The notes under the pieces: model-generated | Database searches by the model: none | What the model was told of the DNA's origin: nothing | What the model saw: only the letters and a program-made list of their open reading frames with translations | DNA from: an uncultured Bacilli bacterium | GTDB lineage: Bacteria; Bacillota_I; Bacilli_A; RF39; UBA660 | Assembly (NCBI GenBank): GCA_910577505.1 | Contig: CAJTLN010000002.1 | Coordinates: forward strand, 248,001 to 312,000 | Reading direction: 5' to 3' | Length of the DNA stretch: 64,000 nt | Shown: positions 1 to 8,911 of the stretch, piece by piece | Layout: every line of letters begins with the position of its first letter | How positions within the stretch are numbered: the first letter of the stretch is position 1 | Program-made: the position numbers and the translations under genes

Positions 1-339
1 GATCTTTCTTATGGAATTCCTCTTTTTAGTGATGGAGACATATATATAGAAAGTGAAAATGGATATTTTAGTTTTAGCAGTACTATATTACCAGATTGTT
101 ATGCGTTAAAAATTGTAGATTGTTCTGATATTAGTAAAAGTGATTATCAAACTTTTTTAAGTGATTGTATATGTAAAGTGAAAATGCAATATAACGAAGA
201 TGTAAGAGATGATTATCAAATTTATGAAGTTGATAATATGATTGTAGTTAAGTTTGATAAAGATAGTAAAAAGAAGAATAATGGCTTATTACATCAAATG
301 AAAAAGTTAAAAAATAGAGTATTTAAAAACGAGGTTTAA
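1..339 (+). CDS. C-terminal end of an unknown protein (partial)
   Basis: The frame is open from the first base of the window to a TAA at 337-339, giving 112 codons with no start visible. The fragment is polar and mixed in charge, with three widely spaced cysteines, and ends in a Lys-rich tail. I do not recognise a family. The stop codon lies in the loop of a strong hairpin terminator, which supports this as the true 3' end of a gene. Confidence 0.6.
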   Translation, partial: DLSYGIPLFSDGDIYIESENGYFSFSSTILPDCYALKIVDCSDISKSDYQTFLSDCICKVKMQYNEDVRDDYQIYEVDNMIVVKFDKDSKKKNNGLLHQMKKLKNRVFKNEV

Positions 340-350
340 TCCTCGTTTTT
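325..350. terminator. Bidirectional terminator between convergent genes
   Basis: A perfect 10-bp stem (AAAAACGAGG / CCTCGTTTTT) with a 6-nt loop is flanked by A and T runs on both sides. It can end transcription of the partial gene on the + strand and of the lipoprotein gene on the - strand. Confidence 0.85.
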
Positions 351-1230
351 ATGATAAAACAACATTTGATAGTTTAGTGATAAAATCGCCCATAATTGTT
401 AGATAATTATCATTGTTGTTTCTTTCTTTATCAGTTAATGTAGACATTATGTTAATTTCAATTAATTCAACATCATAGTTATCTACTAAATCTTTAATAC
501 TGTCTGAAATATCATTTTTATCTGCTACAAATATTTGTTTATATGTTTTATTTTTAAATTTATTTTTGATGCTACTTGTAATGTTGTTTTCACTAGTTAT
601 ATTTATTACGTTGAATCCATATGTTTCTAGAAAACCTAAAGTGTCATAGGCAACAACAATGGTTTCATGATTGTTTTTAGCAGCTACTTTAGCAATACTT
701 CTTAATTCAGCATCTAAAGTTGTTAAATCTTCTTCTAGTTTATTATAATTTTCTTCAATTTTTTCTGCAGCATACTTTGATGAACTTAAATTCTCTAAAT
801 CTTTTTTTATAGTATTGGCAACCATTAAATAGTTATTTGGGTTTAGCCATAATTCTTCGACTCCATATTTGTATTTTAAACCATATGAGACATCGATAAT
901 TTGCATTTTACGATTTTTATTAATTAATGTTTTGGCAATTTCTTTTTCGTTAGTTAAACCATTATATACAAATAATGTTGTTTTTTTAGAGTAATCATTA
1001 AGTTGCTTTTCAGTAAGTTCATATTCTTCTACTTTAGTATCATTTGGGTAAATACTTGAAATTGTACTTTTATCTCCGTAAAGTCTAGATACTATGTATT
1101 CAATTGGGTATACTGTTGTTGTGATATTTGATCCTTCTAATTTGTCGTTGTTAAAACAACCTGTTGTAAGCGTTAAAGTTATAATACATATTATTGTTAA
1201 AATTAAAATTTTCTTTTTCATAATTTTCAT
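349..1230 (-). CDS. ZnuA-like metal-binding lipoprotein lacking the histidine ligands
   Basis: This 293-residue exported lipoprotein has a signal peptide and lipobox LTTGC (Cys25). The body follows the ZnuA/TroA (cluster A-I) substrate-binding fold: TTVYPIEYIVSRLYG near 38-52, ELWLNPNNYLMV near 127-137, a central helical linker, and VAYDTLGFLETYGF near 193-206. In the family three histidines plus an Asp/Glu bind Zn2+ or Mn2+. Here the matching positions read Asp, Leu, Tyr and Asn, and the whole protein has one histidine (188). It may bind something else or have lost metal binding. No ABC permease or ATPase lies nearby. AAGGAGG sits 4 nt before the chosen ATG. Confidence 0.75.
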   Translation of the reverse strand: MKIMKKKILILTIICIITLTLTTGCFNNDKLEGSNITTTVYPIEYIVSRLYGDKSTISSIYPNDTKVEEYELTEKQLNDYSKKTTLFVYNGLTNEKEIAKTLINKNRKMQIIDVSYGLKYKYGVEELWLNPNNYLMVANTIKKDLENLSSSKYAAEKIEENYNKLEEDLTTLDAELRSIAKVAAKNNHETIVVAYDTLGFLETYGFNVINITSENNITSSIKNKFKNKTYKQIFVADKNDISDSIKDLVDNYDVELIEINIMSTLTDKERNNNDNYLTIMGDFITKLSNVVLS

Positions 1231-1257
1231 TAGTCCTCCTTAGGATGTTACATATCA

Positions 1258-1286
1258 ATTTTACTATAAAATATATATTTTTTCAA
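1258..1286 (-). promoter_or_regulatory. Promoter of the ZnuA-like lipoprotein gene
   Basis: Read on the minus strand: TTGAAA (1286-1281), a 17-nt spacer, and TAAAAT (1263-1258), followed about 25 nt later by AAGGAGG and the start codon. Confidence 0.6.
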
Positions 1287-1338
1287 ATAACTTTAGTAAA
1301 TATTGTAATATTTTGGTATAATTGATATGGTGATTAAA

Positions 1339-1992
1339 ATGAACTTCTTAAATAAATTTGGAATAGAGATAAAGAATCAAGAATTATTGTTACAGGCATT
1401 AACGCATTCATCATATTCTAATGAACATAATGTTAAAAACTATGAAAGATTGGAGTTTTTGGGAGATGCTGTTTTACAAATATTAATGAGTGATTATTTA
1501 TATAATAATATGGATTTAACTGAAGGTGAAATGAGTAAGACAAGAGCTTCTTATGTATGTGAAAGTGCATGTGCTAAATATGCTGAAGTTATAAATTACA
1601 AGCCATATATAAGAGTTGGGCATGGACAGCTAAATAATATAAATGAAACGATTGTTGCTGATATTTTTGAAAGCATAATGGGGTGTATTTATCTTGATCA
1701 AGGTTTAGAAGCTGCTAAGTCATTATTTAATCAAGTTGTTATTCCTTGTGTTAAAAATCATAGTGTTTTTTTGGGGGATTATAAAAGTAGATTGCAAGAG
1801 CTTGTTCAAACTACTAAGGAATCTTTGGAATATAGATTAGTAAATGAGAGTGGACCTGCGCATGATAAAGTTTTTGAAGTTGAAGTTATTATTGGCGATA
1901 TAACATATGGAAAAGGTACAGGAAAGTCCAAGAAAGAAGCAGAACAAAGGGCTGCAATGGATGCATATAATAAACAAGCTAAAATAAGGTGA
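1339..1992 (+). CDS. rnc: Ribonuclease III
   Basis: This endoribonuclease cleaves double-stranded RNA, maturing rRNA precursors and some mRNAs in the cytoplasm. The N-terminal catalytic domain carries the RNase III signature ERLEFLGDAVL near residues 37-47, with the acidic metal ligands repeated near ADIFESIMG. A C-terminal double-stranded RNA-binding domain holds the GKGTGKSKKEAEQRAA-type helix. At 217 residues it is a normal length. The in-frame ATG at 1327 precedes the GGTGAT ribosome-binding sequence (1329-1334), so the ATG at 1339 is preferred. TATAAT at 1317-1322 implies a leader of only about ten bases. smc follows after 4 nt, the same rnc-smc order as in Bacillus. Confidence 0.95.
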   Translation: MNFLNKFGIEIKNQELLLQALTHSSYSNEHNVKNYERLEFLGDAVLQILMSDYLYNNMDLTEGEMSKTRASYVCESACAKYAEVINYKPYIRVGHGQLNNINETIVADIFESIMGCIYLDQGLEAAKSLFNQVVIPCVKNHSVFLGDYKSRLQELVQTTKESLEYRLVNESGPAHDKVFEVEVIIGDITYGKGTGKSKKEAEQRAAMDAYNKQAKIR

Positions 1993-1996
1993 TTTT

Positions 1997-4936
1997 ATGT
2001 ATTTGAAGTGTATAAGAGCAAATGGATTTAAGTCATTTGCAGAAAAAATAGAGTTAGATATAAATAAAGGTATTACAGGTGTTGTTGGGCCAAATGGTTC
2101 AGGTAAAAGTAATATTGTTGATGCTGTTAGATGGGTAATGGGTGAGCAGTCTGTAAAAGCATTGCGTGGTGATTCTGGAATGACTGATGTAATTTTTGCT
2201 GGTTCTAAATCACGTGGGGCACAGACAAGAGCAAGTGTAAGTTTAGTTTTTGATAATAGTGACCATTATTTAAATAGTGAATTTAATGAAATAGAAATAA
2301 AAAGAGTAGTTTATAAAACTGGTGAAAATGAATATTATATTAATAATACAAAAGTAAGATTAAAAGATATTACTGATTTATTTTTAGATAGTGGAGCTGG
2401 TAAAGAATCATTTAATATTATTTCGCAAGGAGCGGTAGCAGATATTATAAATAGTAAGCCTGATGATCGAAGGACGATATTTGAAGAAGCTGCTGGTGTA
2501 TTAAAATATAAAAAGCGTAAAGAAGAGTCTTTCAGGAAACTTGATAAAACAAATGAAAATTTAGCACGAGTAAATTTATTGATAGATGAACTTTTAACTA
2601 CTTTGACACCTTTAAAAGAACAGAGTGAAAAAGCACGTAAATATCTGGATTACAAGGGAGACTTGGAAAATATTGAAATAGCTTTAATTGCTAATGATAT
2701 AGAAAAAATAAATAACGAGTATGTTAAAGTTAAAGATAGAGTTAAAAATTTAAGTGAAGATTTAGAAAGACTTAATTTGAGTAATACAACAGATAGCTCT
2801 AAAGTTGAAGAATTAAAATTGAAGAGTTTAAAATTAGATCAAAAAATAGAAGAAAAAAATAACTTAGTAGTTAGTCTTACACAAGAAATAGCGGAGTTAC
2901 AAAGTAAAAAGCAAATTACAATCGAAAGGCAAAAGTATGAAGTTGATAGTTCTAAATTGGAAATGAATATCTTAACTTTAAAAGAAGAAGTTCTAAATCT
3001 TTCAAATAATATTGAATTAATTACTAGTGAACTTAGTGATTTGAAAAGAGAACTAGAAGTTAAACAATTAAAGAGTATGGAAATTATTAAATTCAACGAA
3101 GATAAGAAATCAAAAAGAAGTAGTTTGATTGAGCAGATTAATAGATATTCAAGAGAAATAATGAATTTAAATAACAAGATTGATATATTAAGTGAAAATA
3201 TCAACAATGATACTAAACTTCCATATAGTGTAAAAAATGTTATAAATAATATAAGATTATCTGGAATACATGGTGTTTTGGGAAAACTTATAGAAGTACC
3301 AGAAAAATATGTTGTTGCTCTTGATATTTCATTAGGAGCTAATTCTAATGTTATTGTGGTAGACAATGAAAATAGTGCTAAAGAAGCAATTAGCTATTTG
3401 AAAGAAAATAAATTAGGAAGAGCAACTTTCTTCCCTATGTCTATTATTAAGCCAAGAAATGTATTATATGAAGATATGGAAAAAATAAAAGATATAGATG
3501 GATTTATTGGAACAGCAGACAGTTTAATTAAATATGATCAAAAATATCGTGGAGTTATTTTGAATCAATTAGGAAATGTTATAGTAGTAGATAATATTGA
3601 TACATTAAATAAAATAGGAAAAACATTAAATTATAAATATAAAATAGTTTCATTAGAGGGAGAAGTCTCATTTGCTGGCGGAGCTATTACTGGTGGTACT
3701 AGTAAGAATAATAATGGAATGTTAAATCAAAAGTATGAACTTGATAATTTAAAGAAAGAATTAAATGATAAGAAAAACAGTTTAAATTCTTTAGAAAATA
3801 ATTTAACTATAATAAATGATGATTTAGTAAAAGCGGCAAAGGATTTAGAAGTAACTCAAAGAGAAGTTGTAATGTTAACTGAGCAAGTCAGCTTGAAAAA
3901 TACCCATTTAAAGGATTTACAATTTTCTTATAACAATAAGAATAATGAATTAATTGGAACACAAAATAGAGCACATAATACTTTGGATAAAGAATTAGAA
4001 AGTATTGTTAATGAATATTATGAAAAGATTGCTCTTAAGGATAAAGAAACAAAAGAATTAGATAAATTAAAAACAGAAAAGTCTGATTTAAGTACAGAAA
4101 TTGCCAATTTAGAGAAAATGTATCGTGAGATGAATAGCGAAATAACTAGTAAACAAAATGAGTTAAAAATAGAAGAAGTTAAAATGGGCAAGATGGATGT
4201 TAAATTAGATAATTTATTACTTACATTAAATGAAAACTATAATTTAACTTATGAAAAGGCTCGTCAAGATTATGATTTAGACATTGAAGAAGAGACTGCA
4301 CGTTTAACAGTAAATAATTTAAAGGCTAAGATAAAATCTTTAGGCGAAGTTAATACTGGAAGTATTTCAGAATATGAAAGATTAAATGATAGGTATATTT
4401 TCTTAACAACACAAAGAGACGATTTAGAAGGATCTGTTTCTAGTTTGTTGTCTGTTATTTCTGAAATGGATGAACTTATGAAGTCGAAGTTTGTAGAAAC
4501 ATTTGAAAAAATAAGTGATGAGTTTAAATTGGTGTTTAAAAAGTTATTTAAAGGAGGAGAAGGCGTACTAGAACTTACTAATCCTGATGATATATTAAAT
4601 ACAGGAATTGAGATATCAGCTTTACCTCCTGGTAAAAAGTTAAATTCTATTGCATTATTATCTGGTGGTGAAAAAACATTAACTGCTATAGCTTTATTGT
4701 TTGCTATACTTAATGTTAAGCCAGTCCCTTTTGTTATATTAGATGAAGTTGAGGCTGCTTTAGATGAAGCTAATGTTGATGCTTTTGGTAATTATTTATT
4801 ATCAAGAAAAGAACGTAGTCAGTTTATTATAATTACACATAAAAAAAGAACTATGGAATATGCAGATGCTTTATATGGTATTACAATGCAAGAATCTGGG
4901 GTTTCTAAGTTAGTTAGTGTAAAATTAGAGGGATAA
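1997..4936 (+). CDS. smc: Chromosome segregation ATPase SMC (short coiled coil)
   Basis: SMC dimers load on DNA with ScpA/ScpB and compact and segregate the chromosome. The N-terminal head has Walker A GPNGSGKS (31-38). A long coiled coil leads to a hinge (about 424-565, including GVLGKL and GGAITGGTS). A return coil leads to the C-terminal head with signature LLSGGEKT (about 887) and Walker B VILDEVEAALDE (about 911). At 979 residues it is roughly 200 shorter than typical bacterial SMC (near 1180), and the loss is in the coiled-coil arms because heads and hinge are complete. GGTGAT precedes the ATG. It is probably co-transcribed with rnc and the next gene. Confidence 0.95.
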   Translation: MYLKCIRANGFKSFAEKIELDINKGITGVVGPNGSGKSNIVDAVRWVMGEQSVKALRGDSGMTDVIFAGSKSRGAQTRASVSLVFDNSDHYLNSEFNEIEIKRVVYKTGENEYYINNTKVRLKDITDLFLDSGAGKESFNIISQGAVADIINSKPDDRRTIFEEAAGVLKYKKRKEESFRKLDKTNENLARVNLLIDELLTTLTPLKEQSEKARKYLDYKGDLENIEIALIANDIEKINNEYVKVKDRVKNLSEDLERLNLSNTTDSSKVEELKLKSLKLDQKIEEKNNLVVSLTQEIAELQSKKQITIERQKYEVDSSKLEMNILTLKEEVLNLSNNIELITSELSDLKRELEVKQLKSMEIIKFNEDKKSKRSSLIEQINRYSREIMNLNNKIDILSENINNDTKLPYSVKNVINNIRLSGIHGVLGKLIEVPEKYVVALDISLGANSNVIVVDNENSAKEAISYLKENKLGRATFFPMSIIKPRNVLYEDMEKIKDIDGFIGTADSLIKYDQKYRGVILNQLGNVIVVDNIDTLNKIGKTLNYKYKIVSLEGEVSFAGGAITGGTSKNNNGMLNQKYELDNLKKELNDKKNSLNSLENNLTIINDDLVKAAKDLEVTQREVVMLTEQVSLKNTHLKDLQFSYNNKNNELIGTQNRAHNTLDKELESIVNEYYEKIALKDKETKELDKLKTEKSDLSTEIANLEKMYREMNSEITSKQNELKIEEVKMGKMDVKLDNLLLTLNENYNLTYEKARQDYDLDIEEETARLTVNNLKAKIKSLGEVNTGSISEYERLNDRYIFLTTQRDDLEGSVSSLLSVISEMDELMKSKFVETFEKISDEFKLVFKKLFKGGEGVLELTNPDDILNTGIEISALPPGKKLNSIALLSGGEKTLTAIALLFAILNVKPVPFVILDEVEAALDEANVDAFGNYLLSRKERSQFIIITHKKRTMEYADALYGITMQESGVSKLVSVKLEG

Positions 4937-4939
4937 GAA

Positions 4940-5218
4940 ATGAATAAAACGTTTGAAATGGAAAATGAACTGGGTTTAAAGGTAAGATATACTATTTTAG
5001 GTGTTGATTCTTCTAGTAATGAAAAATATATAATATATACTAATTATATTCCTTCTGATAATGAACTTGGAGTTCGTTTATTTGCAGGTAAATTGAGTAG
5101 TGAGAATCCTATAGTTGTAGATGATATTTCAGATATAAAAAAGAAAGAGCTTATTGAAGAATTTAAAGTAGAAATTATAAGTTCTGGTAAAAAAATAAGA
5201 AGAGTTATCTATAAATAG
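4940..5218 (+). CDS. DUF1292-like small protein
   Basis: This 92-residue cytosolic protein has the beta-rich pattern of the DUF1292 (YrzB) family: an N-terminal acidic start, then KYIIYTNYIPSDNE and a strand ending in KL. A second, more typical DUF1292 protein is encoded at 40211. It starts 3 nt after smc and ends at a strong terminator, so it closes the rnc-smc unit. The family has no established function. Confidence 0.6.
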   Translation: MNKTFEMENELGLKVRYTILGVDSSSNEKYIIYTNYIPSDNELGVRLFAGKLSSENPIVVDDISDIKKKELIEEFKVEIISSGKKIRRVIYK

Positions 5219-5220
5219 TA

Positions 5221-5259
5221 ATATAAAAAATGAACATGAGATATGTTCATTTTTTATAT
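5221..5259 (+). terminator. Terminator of the rnc-smc unit
   Basis: A perfect 17-bp stem (5221-5237 with 5243-5259) has a 5-nt loop and carries A6 and T6 tracts in its arms. It starts directly after the DUF1292 stop codon. Confidence 0.85.
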
Positions 5260-5373
5260 TTAAATTATTAAAAAAAGAAGGAAAATAGAAAATTACCTAT
5301 AATAATATAAATAGAGGGATATATTTCGACATAATTATATTATTTTAAATGATAATCTTTATTTGGTGATTTT

Positions 5374-5802
5374 ATGAAAAAAGTTTTAATTGTAATATTG
5401 ATCGCAATTATGATTGGAGGAGGAGCTGCTTTTTATATTTTTAATAAGGTAGTAGTAAAAGCAGAGAGTAGTGATGATACTTTAGTTAGTGCATTTCAAA
5501 TTGGAGCTTTTTCTAATTATGATAATGCTCAAAGAATTGCTGATAGAAATAATGGAATTGTAGTTAGTGACGGTGACATTTATAGAGTTTTTGTTTCTAT
5601 ATTAAGTGATAAAGAAGCAATTCAGAAAATGAAAACATATTATGAAAAAATAGGATTAAATTATTATTTAAAAGAAATTGTAGTAGATAAAAAATATATT
5701 GAAAATGTTAAGTATGAAGAAGAATTGTTGAAAAGAAGTAGTAGTGATACATATTCAACAATAAATGTTGAAATGTTGAAAAAATATGAGGAGTTGTTAT
5801 AA
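5374..5802 (+). CDS. Membrane-anchored SPOR-domain protein
   Basis: A 142-residue protein with one N-terminal membrane helix (about 3-25) followed by a SPOR-type fold: FQIGAFSNYDNAQRIADR (about 47-64), then a YRVFVSI strand and a helix-strand end. SPOR domains bind denuded peptidoglycan glycan strands, typically at division sites. The C-terminal 30 residues are charged. GGTGAT is 4 nt before the ATG. It lies 3 nt upstream of radC at the head of the shape and division cluster, which fits a cell-envelope role. Confidence 0.7.
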   Translation: MKKVLIVILIAIMIGGGAAFYIFNKVVVKAESSDDTLVSAFQIGAFSNYDNAQRIADRNNGIVVSDGDIYRVFVSILSDKEAIQKMKTYYEKIGLNYYLKEIVVDKKYIENVKYEEELLKRSSSDTYSTINVEMLKKYEELL

Positions 5803-5805
5803 GTT

Positions 5806-6510
5806 TTGAGTTATTTAATAAAAGAAATGCCAATTGAGGAGCGACCTAGAGAAAGATTTAAAAGGTTTGGAGTAAAGTCTCTTAGTAATGAAGAGTTGTT
5901 AAGTATTTTGATTAGAACTGGAAGTAATTCTAAATCTGTTAAGGATTTAAGCATTGATATTTTAAAATTAATAGATATACATGATATGGCGAATGTTAGC
6001 TATAATACTTTAAAAAATGTAAAAGGAATAGGTGAAGTGAAAGCTATAACTATTCAAGCAGCGATAGAATTTGGTAAAAGAGTACATAGTATTAAAGAGT
6101 TATCTAATTGCATAAAGTCGGGGAATGATGCTTATTATTTATTGAAAGAAGATATGGATAATGAGTTACAAGAGAAATTTATGACAATATATTTGGATAC
6201 AAAAAATAATGTAATTATGAAAAAGGTGATTTTTGTGGGAACTGTTAATGGTAGTAGTGTTACAGCGCGAGATGTTTTTAGAGAAGGAGTAAAAAATAAT
6301 GCTACATCAATGATAATTGCTCATAATCATCCAGCAGGTTCTATCACACCTAGTAAAGATGATATTTATCTAACACAAGAATTTATCAAACTTGGTAGAA
6401 TGATGGGAATAAATGTAATAGATCACTTAATTATTGGGAAGAATAATTATTGTAGTATAAGAGAAAGTAATGGTGATTTATTTGCGATGGAGAAAAGAAA
6501 TACTTTTTAG
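5806..6510 (+). CDS. radC: RadC family JAMM-motif protein
   Basis: RadC proteins carry an N-terminal helix-hairpin-helix region (about 58-80, KNVKGIGEVKA) and a JAB/MPN metalloprotease-like fold with the HxH...D zinc motif in HNHPAGSITPSKDD (about 173-186). The historical DNA repair role is not well established. The likely start is TTG at 5806: it preserves the conserved beginning LIKEMPIEERPRER, and GAGGAG lies 12 nt upstream. At 234 residues it is a normal length. The end overlaps mreC by 29 nt. Confidence 0.92.
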   Translation: MSYLIKEMPIEERPRERFKRFGVKSLSNEELLSILIRTGSNSKSVKDLSIDILKLIDIHDMANVSYNTLKNVKGIGEVKAITIQAAIEFGKRVHSIKELSNCIKSGNDAYYLLKEDMDNELQEKFMTIYLDTKNNVIMKKVIFVGTVNGSSVTARDVFREGVKNNATSMIIAHNHPAGSITPSKDDIYLTQEFIKLGRMMGINVIDHLIIGKNNYCSIRESNGDLFAMEKRNTF

Positions 6511-7117
6511 AATTATAATGGTTTTATGTTTGCTTTCTACTATTTATTTAGGAGGGTATTATTTTAGTTATTTTAAATATAATGATAGAGAGTTAGTTGA
6601 TATTGAAGCATTAAAAACGCAAAATAGGATTTTACAAGATGAAATTAATTCTTTAAATGGAATTATTAATAATGAAGATTATCTTATAGGAAAAGTTATT
6701 TTTAGAAATATACATGATTTTTATGGGGAAATAGTTATTAATCTTGGCAGTGAAGATGGAATAAACAAGAATGATGCCGTTTTAAATTGTGATGGTTTAA
6801 TTGGAATAGTTTATAAAGTAGAAAAAAATAAATCATTTGTAAAACTTTTAAGTACTGATTATAATGTTTCAGTAAAAATAAATGATACATATGGTAATTT
6901 AAATAAAGGTAAAGTGACTTTACTTAGTAAATATAGTGAGTTTAATATAGGAGATAAGGTTTATACTTCTGGTTATAGTGGTCTACAGGAAGGTATATTT
7001 GTTGGAACGATAAAGGAGGTATATATGGATAAAAATAACTTGGGAAAGGAAGTTTCTTTAGAATTAGTAGATAATACTAACTTAAATTATGTAAGTATTG
7101 TTAGGGGTAATTCATGA
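6482..7117 (+). CDS. mreC: Rod shape-determining protein MreC
   Basis: MreC is a bitopic membrane protein that links the MreB elongation machinery to peptidoglycan synthases. It has an N-terminal membrane helix (about 8-25), a coiled coil (about 35-60) and the two beta-barrel domains typical of the family (INLGSEDGINKND, then DKVYTSGYSGLQEGIFVGTI). I chose a TTG start at 6482, because GGTGAT (6472-6477) precedes it by 4 nt while the in-frame ATG at 6470 overlaps that site. mreB is not present upstream, unlike the Bacillus order radC-mreB-mreC-mreD. Confidence 0.9.
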   Translation: MRWRKEILFRIIMVLCLLSTIYLGGYYFSYFKYNDRELVDIEALKTQNRILQDEINSLNGIINNEDYLIGKVIFRNIHDFYGEIVINLGSEDGINKNDAVLNCDGLIGIVYKVEKNKSFVKLLSTDYNVSVKINDTYGNLNKGKVTLLSKYSEFNIGDKVYTSGYSGLQEGIFVGTIKEVYMDKNNLGKEVSLELVDNTNLNYVSIVRGNS

Positions 7118-7479
7118 TATATTTAGGATTTATATTTGATTATTTAATATTATTATTCTTTCCAGTTGATACTTTTTTTGTAGTTGCTAATATAGATAAA
7201 AATAGATTTTTATCTATAATATTTATTGGAATACTTTTAGATGTTATGTACCATAAATTATTCTTAAATTTATTTATATTGATTTTATTTTACTTTTTGG
7301 CTAAGAGTATAAGAAAAAGAATTAAGAGTGAGTTGCTATTTAATTTCATTATTTATGGATTATATTTTAATATAATGTATTTATCTTTTGGTTATAACCA
7401 TAGTTATGTTTGGGGATTTTTTGTTGGAATTATTTTACAGCTATTTTATATAAAATTGTCTAAAATGTTATTAAAGTAG
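7114..7479 (+). CDS. mreD: MreD-like membrane protein
   Basis: A 121-residue protein of about four membrane helices, overlapping the end of mreC by 4 nt (ATGA). Size, topology and position match MreD, the integral membrane partner of MreC in cell elongation. It is shorter than most MreD proteins (about 160-170) and the sequence alone is weakly diagnostic, so the call rests largely on context. Confidence 0.75.
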   Translation: MIYLGFIFDYLILLFFPVDTFFVVANIDKNRFLSIIFIGILLDVMYHKLFLNLFILILFYFLAKSIRKRIKSELLFNFIIYGLYFNIMYLSFGYNHSYVWGFFVGIILQLFYIKLSKMLLK

Positions 7480-7511
7480 TTTTTATTTCATATTATTTAG
7501 TGGTGATAATT

Positions 7512-8090
7512 ATGAAAAATAGTAAATATTATAAAAAGATGTGCCAAAAAAATAAAAAGAGTGGAAATAACATATGGATTTCTAAGTTATTAATATCAAT
7601 AATTATAGTGTTAGTTAGTTTGATAGTTACTAATTTTAATAATGATATAAGAGAGAAATATATAAGTAATATTTTGGAAAAAAATATTAGTTTTAGTAAT
7701 GTAAATAAATTCTATGAAAAATATATAGGTAGTTTTATTAGAACAGACGTAAATGATGATATGATGGTTGCAAATGCTAATACTTTGGATTCGATAGAAA
7801 AGTTGGATGATGGGAGTTATAGTGTTAAAGTTTATAAAGATGAACCATTATTGTTTTTGAGTTCGGGAATAATAGTTTTTGTTGGCGAAAAAGATAATCT
7901 TGGCAATACAGTTATAGTACAAGGAAATGATGGAGTAGATATTTGGTATAGTAATGTAATATTAAATGATTACAGTTTATATGATTATGTAAAAAAAGGT
8001 GCAATACTTGGAAATACTGAAGATGAAAAAATGATTATAACAATAATGAAAGATGGTCAAAAACTAGAGTATGAAAAATATTTTGAGTAA
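7512..8090 (+). CDS. spoIVFA: SpoIVFA-like degenerate M23-fold membrane protein
   Basis: A 192-residue protein: basic N terminus, one membrane helix (about 25-42), then an external domain with a LytM/M23-type end (GNTVIVQGNDGVDIWYSNV, then VKKGAILGNTED). The histidines of active M23 peptidases are absent, as in SpoIVFA, which tethers and inhibits the SpoIVFB protease during sporulation. It precedes an M50 protease gene, overlapping it by 20 nt, exactly the Bacillus spoIVFA-spoIVFB arrangement. GGTGAT lies 4 nt before the ATG at 7512. A non-sporulation envelope role is possible. Confidence 0.7.
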   Translation: MKNSKYYKKMCQKNKKSGNNIWISKLLISIIIVLVSLIVTNFNNDIREKYISNILEKNISFSNVNKFYEKYIGSFIRTDVNDDMMVANANTLDSIEKLDDGSYSVKVYKDEPLLFLSSGIIVFVGEKDNLGNTVIVQGNDGVDIWYSNVILNDYSLYDYVKKGAILGNTEDEKMIITIMKDGQKLEYEKYFE

Positions 8091-8832
8091 AATAAAAATA
8101 GATTATAGTACATATATACTTATATTAGTTGGCTTGTTGGCTGGATATATAAAAAATATTTTTATTCTATTGTTAATTGTTATAATACATGAATTAGGTC
8201 ATGTTTTTTTCTTTTATTTATTTAATATAAGAGTAGAAAGTATAACTATTTATCCTTATGGAGGAATGAGTGTTGTAACAAAAAAGTTACACGAAAGAAT
8301 ATATAAAGATTTATTAATTAGCGTTGGGGGGATTTTATTTCAGGTTTTGTTATATTTTATTTTTACTAATTTATATAATAGTAACTTGATAGCCTTCTCG
8401 ACATATAAGCTATTTAAAATGTATAATTTTAGTATTCTTGTTTTTAATTTGATTCCTATTATTCCTTTAGATGGAAGTAAGTTTTTATTTTCTTTGTTTA
8501 GTAAATATCTTTCTTATAAAGATAGTTATATAATGATGATTATAATAGGGAGTGTAAGTTTAATTGTCTTTGTTATTTATAACTTTGTTTATAAATTAAA
8601 TGATTTAATATTATATATATTTTTATTGTATGAATTATTGTTGGTTATAAAAAATTATAAATATATTATGAATCGTTTTTATTTAGAGAGAGTATTATAT
8701 GATCATTATTATAATGGCATTATAAATAATGAATTAGATATAGATAAACTAAGAATTGATAAATTCTATTTTTTTAAAGATGAAAATAGATTTGTTAATG
8801 AAAAAGATTATATTAAACGAAGATATTATTAG
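8071..8832 (+). CDS. spoIVFB: SpoIVFB-like M50 intramembrane metalloprotease
   Basis: A polytopic membrane zinc protease with the HELGH active-site motif in a membrane helix (about 41-45) and the second conserved region NLIPIIPLDGSKF, whose Asp is the third zinc ligand. In Bacillus SpoIVFB cleaves pro-sigma-K in the mother cell. The catalytic residues are intact here. At 253 residues it is close to the 288 of B. subtilis, with a C-terminal cytosolic part (CBS-like region reduced). It overlaps the SpoIVFA-like gene, so expression is coupled. The substrate in this organism is unknown. Confidence 0.82.
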   Translation: MKNILSKIKIDYSTYILILVGLLAGYIKNIFILLLIVIIHELGHVFFFYLFNIRVESITIYPYGGMSVVTKKLHERIYKDLLISVGGILFQVLLYFIFTNLYNSNLIAFSTYKLFKMYNFSILVFNLIPIIPLDGSKFLFSLFSKYLSYKDSYIMMIIIGSVSLIVFVIYNFVYKLNDLILYIFLLYELLLVIKNYKYIMNRFYLERVLYDHYYNGIINNELDIDKLRIDKFYFFKDENRFVNEKDYIKRRYY

Positions 8833-8840
8833 TTTGTATG

Positions 8841-8867
8841 GATATAGTGAAATTATATCTTTTTTAT
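8841..8867 (+). terminator. Terminator after the spoIVFB-like gene
   Basis: A GATATA/TATATC stem with a short loop is followed by a T-run. It ends the radC-to-spoIVFB unit. Confidence 0.5.
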
Positions 8868-8911
8868 TTTTTAAAATATGATATTATATGAATTAAATTT
8901 AGGTGATTAAT

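Noticed and set aside
2839..3366. 175-codon open frame opposite smc
   Set aside because: It mirrors the coiled-coil codons of smc, has no ribosome-binding site and gives a Ser/Leu/Ile-rich product of no sense.
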